Positions 25,746 through 37,549 of a DNA stretch of 64,000 nucleotides are shown here, one piece after another; position 1 is the stretch's first letter; each line of letters opens with the position of its first letter. This DNA comes from Ophioderma brevispina (Eukaryota; Echinodermata; Ophiuroidea; Amphilepidida; Ophiodermatidae): NCBI GenBank assembly GCA_023653785.1, contig JAMKCH010005481.1, positions 62,001 through 126,000 of the forward strand, read 5' to 3'. Position numbers and translations under genes: made by a program. The notes beneath the pieces are model-generated. The model was not told the DNA's origin, made no database searches, and saw nothing but the letters and a program-made list of their open reading frames with translations.

Positions 25746-26199
25746 TTTTACTTGTATGGAATTTTATAACCATCATCTGTGCAAGTAGCATAAATGTAGT
25801 ACCTTGCATCTTTTATTGCAGATAGATGTGATTTTTTAAAGATATTTTAACTCGGAGCGGAAATGCCCTTAAATGACAATTTAATCGTCATTCATTAAGT
25901 AACTTTTGGAGGGGTTCAAGTACACCACACACAGAGTCACTTGTTCATACTAGTAATCTGTTCAAAAGAGGTAGCATTTTTAGTGAAACGGATATTGGAA
26001 CCATGTGACCCCCAAATGGAACCGTTGTCAAAATTTCATAAGAATTTTTGTAGGGTGTCAAACTACACCAATACATGGGTCACATGATATTACAATGCTA
26101 TCTGTAGGAGAAGTAGGCCGGTTGAAGTTTTGACAGGAAGAAGACGGACAAGAAGAGACACGACGACGACGACAGTCGCCTGTGTAATGACTGTTTGTT

Positions 26200-27197
26200 T
26201 GTTGTGACGAGAGCTATAATAACCGAAATGTGTACCATTGCGAGTTGCGAAACTGATGTGCATGAAGCATGCTAGACGCGATAACTTATGTCACGCTTTG
26301 ACAACAATCTCTCTGTGGAACTGGGGTAGGGTCGTGCCAGATTAGTCAATAATCCTTTGATTGTAGGCAACTGAAAGACGCGAATCAACAGCTCGAAGGA
26401 GTTTACAGGGAACGACCGAATAATACGTAAAACCCCCTAAAAAGGAAATACAAGTAACATCTGTGATAAAGAGGTTTCCCCAGTCACGGTGACAACTCAT
26501 AAACCAAGCCCTCACAGCTCCTAGAAGAAGTCGCGCAAAACAAGTCTATATATCACCCCCCCCCCCCCCCCCCCCCCCCATTTGATTTGCAATAAGGATG
26601 ATTTAATTTCTTCGAAGTTAATTGAGATCTTTGGACATAGAATTCCTAGCTCTTACAGACCAAGGTCAGGAATTGGGTAAGGGTACCATTCAGCCACGAA
26701 TACGAACCCCCCACCCTATTTGTACAAATTTCCTCAACCTGCTAAGATTACCTTGATCCACTATCTGTGTACAAGCCAATGGTGGGGATCGATTGGGGGT
26801 TCCTTGTGACGTAATCTGGCGTTTCTAGCTCTTGAATTGCAGGAGAAGTAGGGTTTACTAGATTTTGCGACAGAAAAAATTATATTTCTTTGACATGAAC
26901 TTGAACCCAATCTGGTTTTGTACATGCCATAGGGGCCTGGTCTAATGGTTCTTCTGACCAATTATTTTCGACTCAATCGACAAAACCGTTCGGCCATTAG
27001 AAGCTGTGAAGCAAGGGTTTACAAACAAAGACTAGATATAGCTGTGGTCAAGGACCACGAAACCAGCCGCGGATAGCTTCAAAACCCAAGCCTAAAACAA
27101 CCCGCTTCGAAACCTAGCCCCCACTTCGAAACTTAGCCTAGCTTTGATAACCCAACCATATCCTAGATCTGGAGACAGACTGAGCACAGCACCATGG
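26200..27197. repeat. Complex repeat family, body (copy C)
   Basis: Matches copy B (21180-22170), and its right part matches copy A (19145-19560). It contains a run of about 23 C at 26557-26579, longer than in the other copies. It ends at CTAGATCTGGAGACAGACTG, beside the 106-bp insertion at 27198. Confidence 0.7.
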
Positions 27198-27303
27198 CGA
27201 GTGCCAAATTGTGTAAACGTTTTTCTATGAGTTGGAACTGCGCACTATGATAAAATTGCAATGTTCCGTATTTGAAATTCGTGTTTACACAATTTGGCAC
27301 TCG
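27198..27303. mobile_element. 106-bp MITE with 22-bp terminal inverted repeats
   Basis: It starts CGAGTGCCAAATTGTGTAAA and ends with the reverse complement TTTACACAATTTGGCACTCG; the perfect arms extend to about 22 bp. It sits between a complex-repeat body and its DR1 array, interrupting an order that is continuous in copy A (19560). A second copy with a decayed end is at 123-226. It encodes nothing. Confidence 0.85.
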
Positions 27304-27989
27304 ACGACCTCACAGCGAGGCAGGACCTTTGACCCTAAACGACCTTCGATCTCGAAAATATTTAAACATATTGATTATCATAAGGATTCATATTAAATTT
27401 CTGTCCATAGAGGATTTTGAAAATGGACCTTTGACTCTAATGACGTTTGTCTCAAAAATATTTTCAACATGATTAGGATGTCATAAGGATCATTTAAGTT
27501 AAATATCAGCTCAATCGGATGATTTTGAAAAAATGACCTTTGACCTCTAATGACCTTTGTCTCGGAAAAATTTCAACAGTTAAGGATGTGATAAGGATAA
27601 TTGCATTTTATTATAGCTCAAATTGTGGAGAGATTTTTGAAAATCTGATCTTGACCTCTTAATGACCTTTGATCTCCATAATATTTCAAAATATGTTTAG
27701 ATTCATTAAAGGATCATTCAGTTAAATTTCAGGACTCAATAAGCAGATTTGGGAAATTTGACCTTCGACCTCCTAATGACTTTGATCTCGAAATTTTTAA
27801 ACGTGTTTAGGATGTCAAAAGGATCCTTTCGATTAAATTTCAGTTCAATCAGGGCTTTTGAAAAAAAAGACCTTGACCTTAAAGGGCCTTTGATCTCGAA
27901 ATATTTCAACATGTTTAGCGATTGTGATAAGGATAATTTCCGTTTTATTATAGCTCAATGGAGCATTTGAAAATTTTATCTGGACCTCG
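27304..27989. repeat. DR1-motif tandem array (copy C, left part)
   Basis: About six units of about 105-115 bp, each with a TGACCTTTG or GACCTTGACC core, CTCGAAAATATTT, GGATGTCATAAGGATC and AGCTCAAT. ATGACCTTTGACCTCTAATG near 27532 is a clean DR1. An element at 27993 splits the array; it resumes at 28826. Confidence 0.8.
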
Positions 27990-27992
27990 TAA

Positions 27993-28822
27993 CACTTAAG
28001 TGCATAAGGGGGGGGGGGGGTCCATAGGACCCAAGATGGTTTTTCTTTTTTTTTTTTTTTTTTTGGCGATTTCTCAGTCGTTGAAAAATATTTTAGAAAA
28101 CTCTAATTTTTGTAATTGTGTAACTTTACGTGCGCTTCTCCCCCCTCCCCCCCGTTATAAAAAAAATTACTAAAAATTTCTATCCCGTAATGAATTAATT
28201 AGCTTGGGTCCCTAGGAAAAACCCTCCCCCCCCCTAGGCACCAGCGGGAGTGTGATTTTAAAAAAGAAAAATAGCAAACCTGTTGCCAGAAATTTTTTTC
28301 TGCTTAGCGGTTCATATGCATGAAACAAAATTAATTAATAATTGGAAAAAAATTAATAACCTCTTTTGTCGGAAAAGAAGCGATTCCATCAGCGAGCGAC
28401 TGCGGCGCCATTACTGTAAAGCCTTAGCAAAACGACTGCACGCACACACCTACAAGAATTGTACCAAAATGGTAATGTGTGTTAAATATAGGTAAATTGG
28501 TCCCTCTAGGAGCAGATTATACAAATCAAAATGATTTGCAAAGTGTATTGCTGGGGAAGCGAGGGTCGCGAAAACATCCATGTACTTTTTGAGCGATTTG
28601 ACGCATTTCGAAAAACAATGATTTGCCCTAATTTCCAGAACGATAAAACCCGGAACTCATTTTTATATTTGCCACCTCTGGCCGGTCTTATGCCCTAAAG
28701 GGGTATAGTTCATTTGGTTGAAATTCCATCGGGAAGTGGGTTCCTTAGGGGGGGGTCCATGGAACCCCCCCCCCCCCTTAGGCACCAACGTGAGTGAATG
28801 AAAACACCTTAGGCACTTAAGT
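27993..28822. mobile_element. PIF/Harbinger-like MITE (copy 1), TAA duplication
   Basis: The array at 27990-27992 ends TAA and resumes TAA at 28823-28825, so the insertion carries a 3-bp target duplication. The ends are CACTTAAGTGCATAAGG and CCTTAGGCACTTAAGT (inverse), followed by G/C tracts around TCCATAGGACCC and TCCATGGAACC. The interior is AT-rich. The family is shared with 48521-49363. No transposase is encoded; the superfamily is inferred from the duplication length. Confidence 0.8.
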
Positions 28823-28825
28823 TAA

Positions 28826-29165
28826 TGACCTTTGCTATCCAAATATTTCAAATATGTTTGAATGTCAAAAGAAATTTCAGTAAATTTCAGCTCAATCAGA
28901 GCATTTGGAAAATTTGACCTTCGACCTCCTAATGACCTTTGATCTCGAAAATATTTCAACAGTTTAGGATGGCGTAAGTATCCTTTCGATTAAATTTCAG
29001 CTCAATCGGACTTGTTTTGAAAAAATGACCTTTGACTCTTAATGACCCTTTATCTCGAAAATATTTCAACATGTTTAGGATGGTATAAGGATCATTTGCA
29101 AAATTTCGCTCAATCGGAGCATTTTGAAAGTTTGAAACCTTTGAACCTTGAATGTCCTCCATTAC
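28826..29165. repeat. DR1-motif tandem array (copy C, right part)
   Basis: Continues the array split by the element at 27993-28822, in phase with it. Units show TTTGACCTTCGACCTCCTAA, CTCGAAAATATTTCAACA and AAATTTCAGCTCAATCGGA. Confidence 0.78.
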
Positions 29166-29169
29166 CTTG

Positions 29170-30150
29170 TATGGAATTTATAACATGCACCATAGTAGCG
29201 AAGTACACCAATCTACCAATCCCTTTTCTCATTTTTATTTTTTACAATTATAAAAGTTGTAATCTAGTATACCATGCTACGCACAAAAACATTTTAATAT
29301 TCTTATTATTTTTTTTTTTTTTTTAATGTTTTTGTCTTTTTCATAGAACCGCCATACATAAGCAATATAAATTAAATTGCACCTTCCCCGGTAAATGTAA
29401 CCGCACTGAAGTACGATTTTTTTGTATCATCACAATCGAGTAAAGAATTTTTATTTTGTTTTTTGACGTGATTTGCCGGACTCGTACGACAAATATACTT
29501 TAAATGCGGTTTCAAAACAACCCAAGGGTGAACTTGACCGAAGGAATTGGAAAGGGGCGCTGCACTTAAAATATAAATCCCCCTACAAAAAGTCAGGCTA
29601 TATATGAGGTGAAGCAGAGATGTGACTCTACATACCCTTACGTTTAGAAACCATTTCCTAATATTCCTATTAATCGTATTGTTAATCCTCTGTATGAGAT
29701 TAACTTTTCTTCGAAATGAATGTAAGGCTTTGCCAGTTAAGAATCTGGCTATGCAGACCCAAGTTAGGAGCATCATATGGGGTATAAGAACAGGCCGAGC
29801 TATGGCGACTGAGCGAGCGAAAACGAACCCCCTTTACCGATTTGCACAAAATGCCCCCGATCTCTGCCAAGTTGACATTGAAACAACTAATCTGTGTACA
29901 CCCAATATGAAGCATGATTCGGGTCCTTAGGAACACTTTTGGTGTTTATAGCTCATTTGAATTGCGGGAGAAGAAGGAATTTTCTGATTTTGAACCAAAA
30001 AAATAATATTTCTCTTCAAATTCCTTGAACCAAATCTGTGTCCACCTATTGAGGGCTGGGGCAAGTGGTCCTCGATTGAATGATTAAATTGGCCAGCGTT
30101 TGGCACTGAAGCATTTTGAAGTTTTTGCGCGACGCGTGTTGCCAGCAGAA
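29170..30150. repeat. Complex repeat family, tail (copy C)
   Basis: Parallels 19985-20960: TTGTATGGAATTTATAAC, ACACCAATCTACCAAT, CCGCCATACAT, CAACCCAAGGG, CTTCGAAATGAATGTAAGG and GTTGCCAGCAGAAGAAG in the same order. The open frames within it are short and non-homologous. Confidence 0.75.
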
Positions 30151-30437
30151 GAAGAAGAAGAAGAAGAAGAAAACAGACCAATAACAATAAACCAGCCGTT
30201 GCTACGCACACGGCTGGTTAATTTTAAAAGAAGAGGGAAACCTGAGAGAACGACAATATATCATGCGGCTACTCCGCATGAATAAGAAGAAGAGAAGAAC
30301 GAAAAAACGACAATATATCAGGCGGCACTCCGCATGAATAAGAAGAAGAAGCGGCACCTGAGAAGCCAGTTATATCATGCGGGTGCTCCGCATGATTATA
30401 AACAAGAACCAGCCGTGGCTACGCACCACGGTGGTTA
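30150..30437. repeat. GAA microsatellite with five short perfect hairpins
   Basis: AGAAGAAGAAGAAG runs alternate with hairpins of two types. One is AACCAGCCGT...ACGGCTGGTT (30190-30219; imperfect at 30407-30436). The other is CATGCGG...CCGCATG (30262-30280, 30316-30336, 30376-30394). Each second-type hairpin is preceded by ACAATATATCA or a variant, so short units of about 50-60 bp are repeated. Terminal hairpins with short tandem repeats are a known feature of Helitron/Helentron-related elements; that link is inference. Confidence 0.75.
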
Positions 30438-30439
30438 AT

Positions 30440-32330
30440 ACAATCATAATACTAATATAAACACTAACAATAAAAGATAACCGTGCTTAAAGAAAGATTA
30501 CACGAAGAGTAGGTAAGCGCTTATAGGAAAGACATGCGTACATAAAACGGAAAACAACATACACGATTAAACGATCAAGTATCACCAAATGCTAGAGTAA
30601 TTAATGTGTTTTAGAGTGCCCGGTATTCGGTATTTACCGGGAAATACTAATAGCATATTTTGGCGCGAAATAGGAACTACTGGGAAATAAAGAGAAATAC
30701 TAAGAAAGTGACACTCGCAAAACCTAATTTTCTTAAAAATATCATGATTTCCATCTTTTCTCTCAAACAATTATTATACATCAAAAAGAATACATAATGT
30801 ACGTGGCTAAATAGCCAAAATATAGACAATATCACTAAATTGTCCAAAGAAGAAATGACATTGCAGCAGCAGTGTATACTAAGGAGCAGACGTGCTGTTG
30901 GGGACACCTTGTGTCACAGGAAAGTTGTATACCTTTTTTTCAATTTATCTCAGAAAAAAAAAGATGTCTGAATAACTATACTGAAAAGTCTGTGAGAAAC
31001 ACTTCATTATTGATCTTATACAATTACCCCTGCATGGGTAAAATGACTTTCACAATAATTATAGCAATTGCGGACCAGTTTAAGCCTGTGACAACCTGAA
31101 ACCCACCCTTATCATAGCTTACCCCAGCAACCCTAATTGCATCCACAATTAGTTGATGATTTGACCATTTTTACCCCCAAAATAATTCTTCTGAAAGATT
31201 TGTCAAAAACAAAAGATTCAATGTCATAAAAGTAATCAATGAGCTACGAGCGTTTTTTCACAAGCGATTTTACAGTCGCACGCTGCGACGGCTTAGAATT
31301 AGAATATCATGAGTGCGTTCCTACTGAGCCTGAACAAGTAACACCAACATCGTTCGCATGATCACTATGGCCTCAGAGGAAGCTAACGTAAAGACGCAAT
31401 CCAGAAGTGTAGTTTCTGCGCCTTGACAATCCACAACAATCTATCAAAATAGGCACGCTATCAGCAGCCGGGTGACCGGAAGTTGAAACTGATTACGGCG
31501 GTTTCAAGCCAAGCATGACAAATGACTCTCCCATCGTTAGATCCCAAGTACTGTCTTGGACTGTCCCCCAAGTGTCTCCTCGTTTGATCTCCAACCTACC
31601 CTCTGACAACCGAGCATCAAATTGTAACACCTATGTTTGAGAAGTAAGAGAAACAAATTTTAGAGTAACAATGTAATGACACCAAGGGATATCTTGAGAC
31701 AGTTTATCGTGAGTTACTTTGAGAGATCAAATCTTGAGAATGCAGAGGTTACAATCTAGAATGTATATTCTCGCTATAAGTAAAAATTAAAATCGAATCA
31801 CCCAAGTTGCATCTTGCAAAAAGATATCACAAAAGGAAAGCATGAAGACTGTGATAGCTAGGCGGGCACTCCCAGCTCTCAAGAGCACGTTATTACCTCC
31901 GACCGGACACGATTAACTTGTGCAGGGTTATAGTGTTCGTGCGAGGACTTGGAAATCTAAATTCAAATAATGACCTTTCCTTCCGTGTGGTCGTATTTAA
32001 GTTAAAATCCACGCAGGTAATCTGAATTGGTACTCCAATGTTCTCTGCAATCTCACACGAACACCAAATGATCGATTGGCTAAAATTTTTAAGGGGGGCG
32101 TATGAATAAATAAATATCTTCAGTTTACCAAACTACCAACAATTTAGGGAGTGTTGTAATGAGTAAAGGATTGTAGTAAAAAAATCTACTAGAGAAGGAA
32201 AAGGTATTTCTTAGTATGACGGATGTGAATTATCTAGGCCCCTATTAAAAAAAAAATCTCACGTGAAGTCGTCTTCATCAAACACACATAGTGAGAACGC
32301 CGGATCGTGAGGGTGCCCCGGCAGTTGTAA
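30440..32330. other. No gene recognised
   Basis: AT-rich non-coding DNA. Open frames at 30677-30907 and 30872-31099 are short, hydrophobic and without family resemblance. No element ends were resolved. Confidence 0.45.
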
Positions 32331-33550
32331 GACGCGGCCATACTTATTTTAAAGGCCAGCTCAGTGGTCTATTTTTTTGCATTATTCTTGACTAATGCAG
32401 GCAGGCGCATTGCGATTATAGACACCAGCCCAACACAATGCGGCGCGAGTGTAGGATTCACCGTGTCTCAAACAAACCAGACTCGTTGCTAACAATAATT
32501 TATATGAAGTATTCACACGTTCTCCAATAAAATACAAAATATAACAATTCTAAACATATAGTTCGTTTTATGTAAAATGTGAAAAATACGGCATTTCAAC
32601 TTATAAGGTTACAAATAGTATTATGTTTGAAAATTACACCAAATGCAAAATACGCAATATAAAAACAAAATATAAGTAAATACCACCACAGAATTCCATT
32701 TTACTGACAGAAAAAACAAAGAGTTTGCATTTCAAGTAACAGTCCGTTCCAAGTTAAATCCGCGAAGTTTTAAAACAAAAGATAGTTAATAATGTATGGC
32801 GCAGAGAATCAAATATATTTGAATTCCTGGGTGTTACAAAACCGCCGTTTACAACATTAGAGAAACGTGGGTTCTAATGACGAATCTAACATTGTATTTG
32901 TGGAGAGGCGGTTCAGTGGTGTATTTCTAGCACTCTTGCTTCGACTGCATGCAAAGCGTGCCGTTGCGGTGAAGTATATATAGAGTAATGCCGTGCGGTG
33001 GTAGTATCCATTACGTCTCAAAAACAAATATACAAAATCAAAAAACTTTAAAAATTCTGTTTTTGTTTTAATATATAATATTTTAAGGTTTTTTCTTTTT
33101 TTAATTATTAATTTCCATTTAAAATTAAGTATTATTGTTTGAAAAATCCACAACTGCAAAAATACGAGATATTAAAACAAAATCTAATCAAAGATCCACA
33201 GAACTTCCCTTTAACTTGAAGGGAAATAGACATAGATTGTGCATGCAAGTAAAACAGCTTCGTTCCAGGAAATACGGAAAGTTATTAAAACAAAGAGTGT
33301 AATAATGATATGGGCATAAAGACAAATCAAATGAAATTTGAACTTCTGTTGTGTTCCAAACCGTCCGTAAGTAATTAGAGAGCACTTGGTTGTTAGGTAC
33401 ATGTACCACTAGATATACTGTGTTCTAGAGCGGCGGTTTCGTGGGTATTTATAGCACTCTTTCTCGCTTTGATGCATAGCGTGCCGGCGCGGTGAAGTAT
33501 ATAGAGTAATTGCCTGTGCGGTGTTAATATTCACACGTTCTCAAATCATG
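32330..33550. repeat. Tandem repeat of about 520 bp with GC-rich core
   Basis: Two diverged full units (about 32509-33005 and 33006-33545) follow a more diverged partial one (about 32330-32508). Each unit is very AT-rich with a GC-richer core of about 110 bp: GGCGGTTCAGTGG or GGCGGTTTCGTGG, TAGCACTCTT, GCATAGCGTGCCG or GCAAAGCGTGCCG, GCGGTGAAGTATATA, GAGTAAT, GTGCGGTG. The GGTTCAGTGGT segment resembles a tRNA A box, but no convincing B box follows. Confidence 0.75.
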
Positions 33551-34836
33551 TAATGTAAAAGCGAAGAAAGACCCGCTAGGAATACAACAGGTACTGCCTC
33601 AAGTATTATGTGCTACCTGTAAGCTCCTGTACAACCAAAAATGTTTACCAATGATTATAATTATAGCGGCGACCACATACCCCCCCCCCCCTTGGGGCGA
33701 ATGGTGAACATTTTTAAGTCTTCTGTGTTAAAAGTAATTTATCCTAAAGATTGTTATGATGTCTCGTGGACGGCAACGGTCAAAATACCTTTTAACACAC
33801 AAAAATGCGCTTTGTGCACAAGTGGTTTGAATTTTATATAACTAACATGTTTTAATGATTTTAACCAGCTGGGTTTTCCAGAATTTTGGTATGTCCAAAA
33901 AAAATTACATATAATAAATATGGACAAACGATATGATACTGATTAGAGTCAATGATATCTCCTCACACGCGAAGATTCCAAAATGAAAGTATGCAAAGTC
34001 ACACTTATAAATTCTTTGGGAAATATGCCAGGGGACACCTTCAGTCTGAAGAACTTTTTGTCCAGCAGTCAAGACGACAAGGTTGAATAAGTCCCTCGAC
34101 GACACTAATATTCTACAGGAATCCGTCCAATAATACAATACCAGATTTCTATCTTCCACAAGTTCGAATCCTGATTTTGATTCCCGCACTTTTGGGCTTT
34201 CAAAGAGACAGAGAATAAGTTTGCAATTTAAAAAGAAATACATCTGGCACTATGTGTACAGGTCTTGCCATCATTTAAGATGAAAGCTAGTTAACGATAC
34301 TGTATAGCTCCTGCTTACTACTGCTGACCCTGATCTCTCCAGTGAGAAGTATTTAACATCTCACAGTTAGATTCCCCATCTTTTAATAAACACCATACAG
34401 CATCATCATGCATTATATAAACATTAATCTGCTACCGGCCCAGTGGATTTCACCTAAATTACATCATCTTGCATTGCACCATCTGACATAAATAACATTC
34501 ATGGGGAAACCCCCAAATTTTGAAATCTGCTTTGATATCAATGCATAAACAAGTTGTATTAATGTCTAAATTTAGCCTCTTTGAAGGTCTACCTTGATGT
34601 AAATAAGAGGTGGTATTTGCACAAAAAAATAGGGGGAATTCCCCTTTCTCTTTTTCAGATTGCCCGTGAGAAATATTTTCTCAAATAAAATAGAGAAAGA
34701 GAATGAAATAATTTTTAATCACAAAATGTAGGCTAATATATCTATACCTTGTTTTAACCCTTAGAACCAGATGGACATGTCTATACATCCTTTAATCCTG
34801 CATGAGACGTTTTGTAAATTTGACACCTGTTAATTC
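33550..34836. other. No gene recognised
   Basis: The minus-strand frame 33905-34243 (112 aa, six Cys) is open but shows no domain pattern and no good splice signals. The rest is AT-rich. Confidence 0.4.
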
Positions 34837-34944
34837 CACAACGCGTTGCCAGGTTGTGGATCTATTTTTGGAAATACGTCACAGAAATTCATAATTCTTA
34901 TTGGCCGACAGCAATACGTTGCGACATTTAGGCAACGCGTTGTG
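34837..34944. repeat. Paired CACAACGCGTTGCC inverted repeats
   Basis: CACAACGCGTTGCC at 34837-34850 and its exact reverse complement GGCAACGCGTTGTG at 34931-34944. Each contains the 10-bp palindrome CAACGCGTTG. The function is unknown; this could be a protein-binding pair or part of a dispersed repeat. Confidence 0.6.
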
Positions 34945-35760
34945 AGTTCTCGCAACACCTTCAGACAATACGTTATTACCTTTATGACTTGCCGTAGACG
35001 AGTAGCGGGAATTGGTCAGTCGATTTGAGAAAGTGCCGAGTCTCAGCAGGAAACCGCATGTATATTGCAGGTATGTGGAAACATCAAAATATTGGGTTGT
35101 TTATCATTGATCTTTATAATACTCGATTACCCCTTACATGTTGATTTAACTGTATGACAAGTCGATGCTTTATCGCTGGAATTGTACAGAAACCCAATGC
35201 ATTCCTTTTCAGGATTCAGACCAGCAGGGCCACTGATTGCTTCACCTTCTTCTTACAATGCAAAACACCCTGGACGTAACCTACTTCCACCTGGATTTCG
35301 GCAAAATGAATGACGCCCAAGAGAGAGGGAAATGGCCGCTTCCGGGGGTGTACCCGTAGGCCCCTGCTAGCGCTGTTGTATTCAGGGCCTCCTACATTGG
35401 TACGTCATTCTCGGTGTTTCAAACATTTCCCTTGTAATCAGCCCCGTTGGTATTGAGTAGCAGTCAGTCAAGAATGTAATAAAACAAAAGAAAAAGATAT
35501 ACGTAGGCCGCGCAACCCTACTGCGTATTTGAAAAATACGGTTTTGAGAAATCGGCTTTGAAGATTGTTCGATTTTAATTTGCTCCATACTGCTATTAAA
35601 CACATATCAATTAAAACCTAGTGGAAATCAAACACAAAATAAGGTAAAATTCAAATGGTATTAACTAATCAAGTTCAAATTTATTTACGATATCCGAAAA
35701 AATGAGGTTTGTTAATGAAAAACCGTACAATTAGGCCATGATACGTTCGTGATTTAACGG
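34945..35760. other. No gene recognised
   Basis: Mixed-composition DNA without exon or repeat evidence. Open frames are short. Confidence 0.4.
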
Positions 35761-35762
35761 TC

Positions 35763-36712
35763 TTTTCGTGCTCAGCGCTGGTGGATCACTATTCTTCACT
35801 CAAAAATTTAAAAATATTTGAAAATGACCCAGTGACATCTTACTCTGAATCCCCAAATGAAAAAAGTGCACATTATTTAGAAAAATGAATAAAATGTCAA
35901 CTCAATTTACTCCAGAATGTCAAGTGACAATTATTACACGTAAATCAAGCCAACAATAGAGCTAATTATTATTCAACAATCAACCTAAAAAAACACTTCC
36001 AGCTCTCTTCTCAACAGGAGTATGCAGGCCATTGTTATGCCTACTTAAATGTGAAAAGATTTTGAAGCTGTATCAGGTTGTTATGACTTCGCGTACTTGA
36101 GCTCAGTTTGTTCATAAATTAAAAGGGCAACATACTCACCTCGATCATGTTTTGAAAAATGTCAGGTCGATGAATACCATTGCCTTCTTGGAAGATTGAA
36201 TAGAAATATGGTTTTAAGACAATACTGCGGATCTAGGTATGCACAAATAGGTCCGTCCTGCCATGGCTTCTTTCATGAATTGGTCCCCTTTTACATGTTC
36301 TTTTCGAAAAAAAATTATTAATCATATCGTAAAATTTATGGAACACACAGTGGAATCTCAAGATTTCCTTTTATCGCAAACAGGAAAGAACTTGCCAATG
36401 CGGCAACGACATAACGTTCGAAGGCTATCAAACTGCGGTGCACATTAACAATAGACAGAGGTAAAGAATGTGAATTGTCTCCCGGGCGATTATGAATATC
36501 ATAGCTCCATGGTTCGCTTGAGCATGGTGAGGTTAGTGATATCCATGGTCACTGATATTTGGAAAATAACTGAGTTGACATTTTATTCATTTTTCTAAAT
36601 AAAATTTGGGGCACTCTTGTCAGGTTGGGGGACACAGCTTTTCGTGGTTAAGATAATATTGTTTTCATTTTAGTGAAGGAAATAAGTAATCCCCAGCGCT
36701 GGAGCACGAAAA
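35763..36712. mobile_element. Non-autonomous DNA element with long inverted ends
   Basis: The ends TTTTCGTGCTCAGCGCTGG and (inverse) CCAGCGCTGGAGCACGAAAA are followed inward by diverged inverted arms reaching a conserved TTTAGAAAAATGAATAAAAT and GTCAACTCA, about 160 bp in from each end. The interior is AT-rich with no transposase. A target duplication was not resolved. Confidence 0.7.
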
Positions 36713-36779
36713 TTTAAATAAAAGGCCAAAATTGTAGTATGTACCATGGCCTACTATGTGAAATCGACAAGATAGCTAT

Positions 36780-37545
36780 ATCAACGTCTAAACAACAAAT
36801 ATATCACGAAAATACGTCGTTATGTGACGCGTTTGCGCAAATACGGCACATGTATTAAAGACCACTATCAGTGATTTGAAAAACATTTGAAAATGTGCGG
36901 GAATAGCTCTAGTGAAGGTAAGTCTCAGTAGAATTCCTTAAGTGACCTTTTCCAAGAAAGAGGTAGAATTGACAGAAAGGAAGAAAACGGCAGGTGCCCA
37001 GAGATACGATTCTCCATTCAATTACGTGTTGTAAGTAGGTGTCCGTTTCGGACAGAAGACCAAATCTCGAATTCTGTCCTTATAGGTTGCGTCTGGTCTT
37101 ATCATTTGCAGGGTATTTTAGGATAACTATTAATTTGTTAATTATTAAAAAAAAAATCTGATTCTTTTTAGATTTTTTCGATTTGCCGATTAGCAAATCA
37201 CTGATAGTGTCTTTAAAAGGACGAAATAACAATTCTACTGTGATTTGAAGAATACGTCGCACAAATACGTTACTATGTGAAACGGCGGATACTTCAAAAT
37301 GCAGATACGACGCGCGGCCCGGTGCAGCAGGAGAATAGGTTTTCAACAGATACGTCGTTATGCGATGCTGACAATTTTTAACGTTTTGCAAATACATCAT
37401 AATTAGTTAATTAATATTTACTAATTAAGCCACTTGAGGTTTGAAATTTGGTGAATTTGTAGAGTAGTACAAAAAAAACGTTATTCCAAATTTCTCAACC
37501 AAAAAACCCAACAATGTCGAATACGTCACTAGTGTTATATGTGAC
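36780..37545. repeat. Scattered ATACGTCGTTATGTGACG-type motifs and an inverted pair
   Basis: Variants of AATACGTCGTTATGTGACGC occur near 36813, 37250, 37350 and 37520. AAAGACCACTATCAGTGATTTG near 36857 is matched in inverse at about 37193 (CAAATCACTGATAGTGTCTTT). This suggests a decayed inverted-end element or old tandem repeat. Confidence 0.4.
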
Positions 37546-37549
37546 GCGG

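Noticed and set aside
30150..30437. CRISPR-like array of short palindromic repeats
   Set aside because: Repeat spacing is irregular, the spacers are GAA microsatellite, and the setting is eukaryotic repeat DNA.
33905..34243. 112-aa minus-strand frame with six cysteines
   Set aside because: Cysteine spacing fits no module I know, and there are no convincing splice sites or start context.
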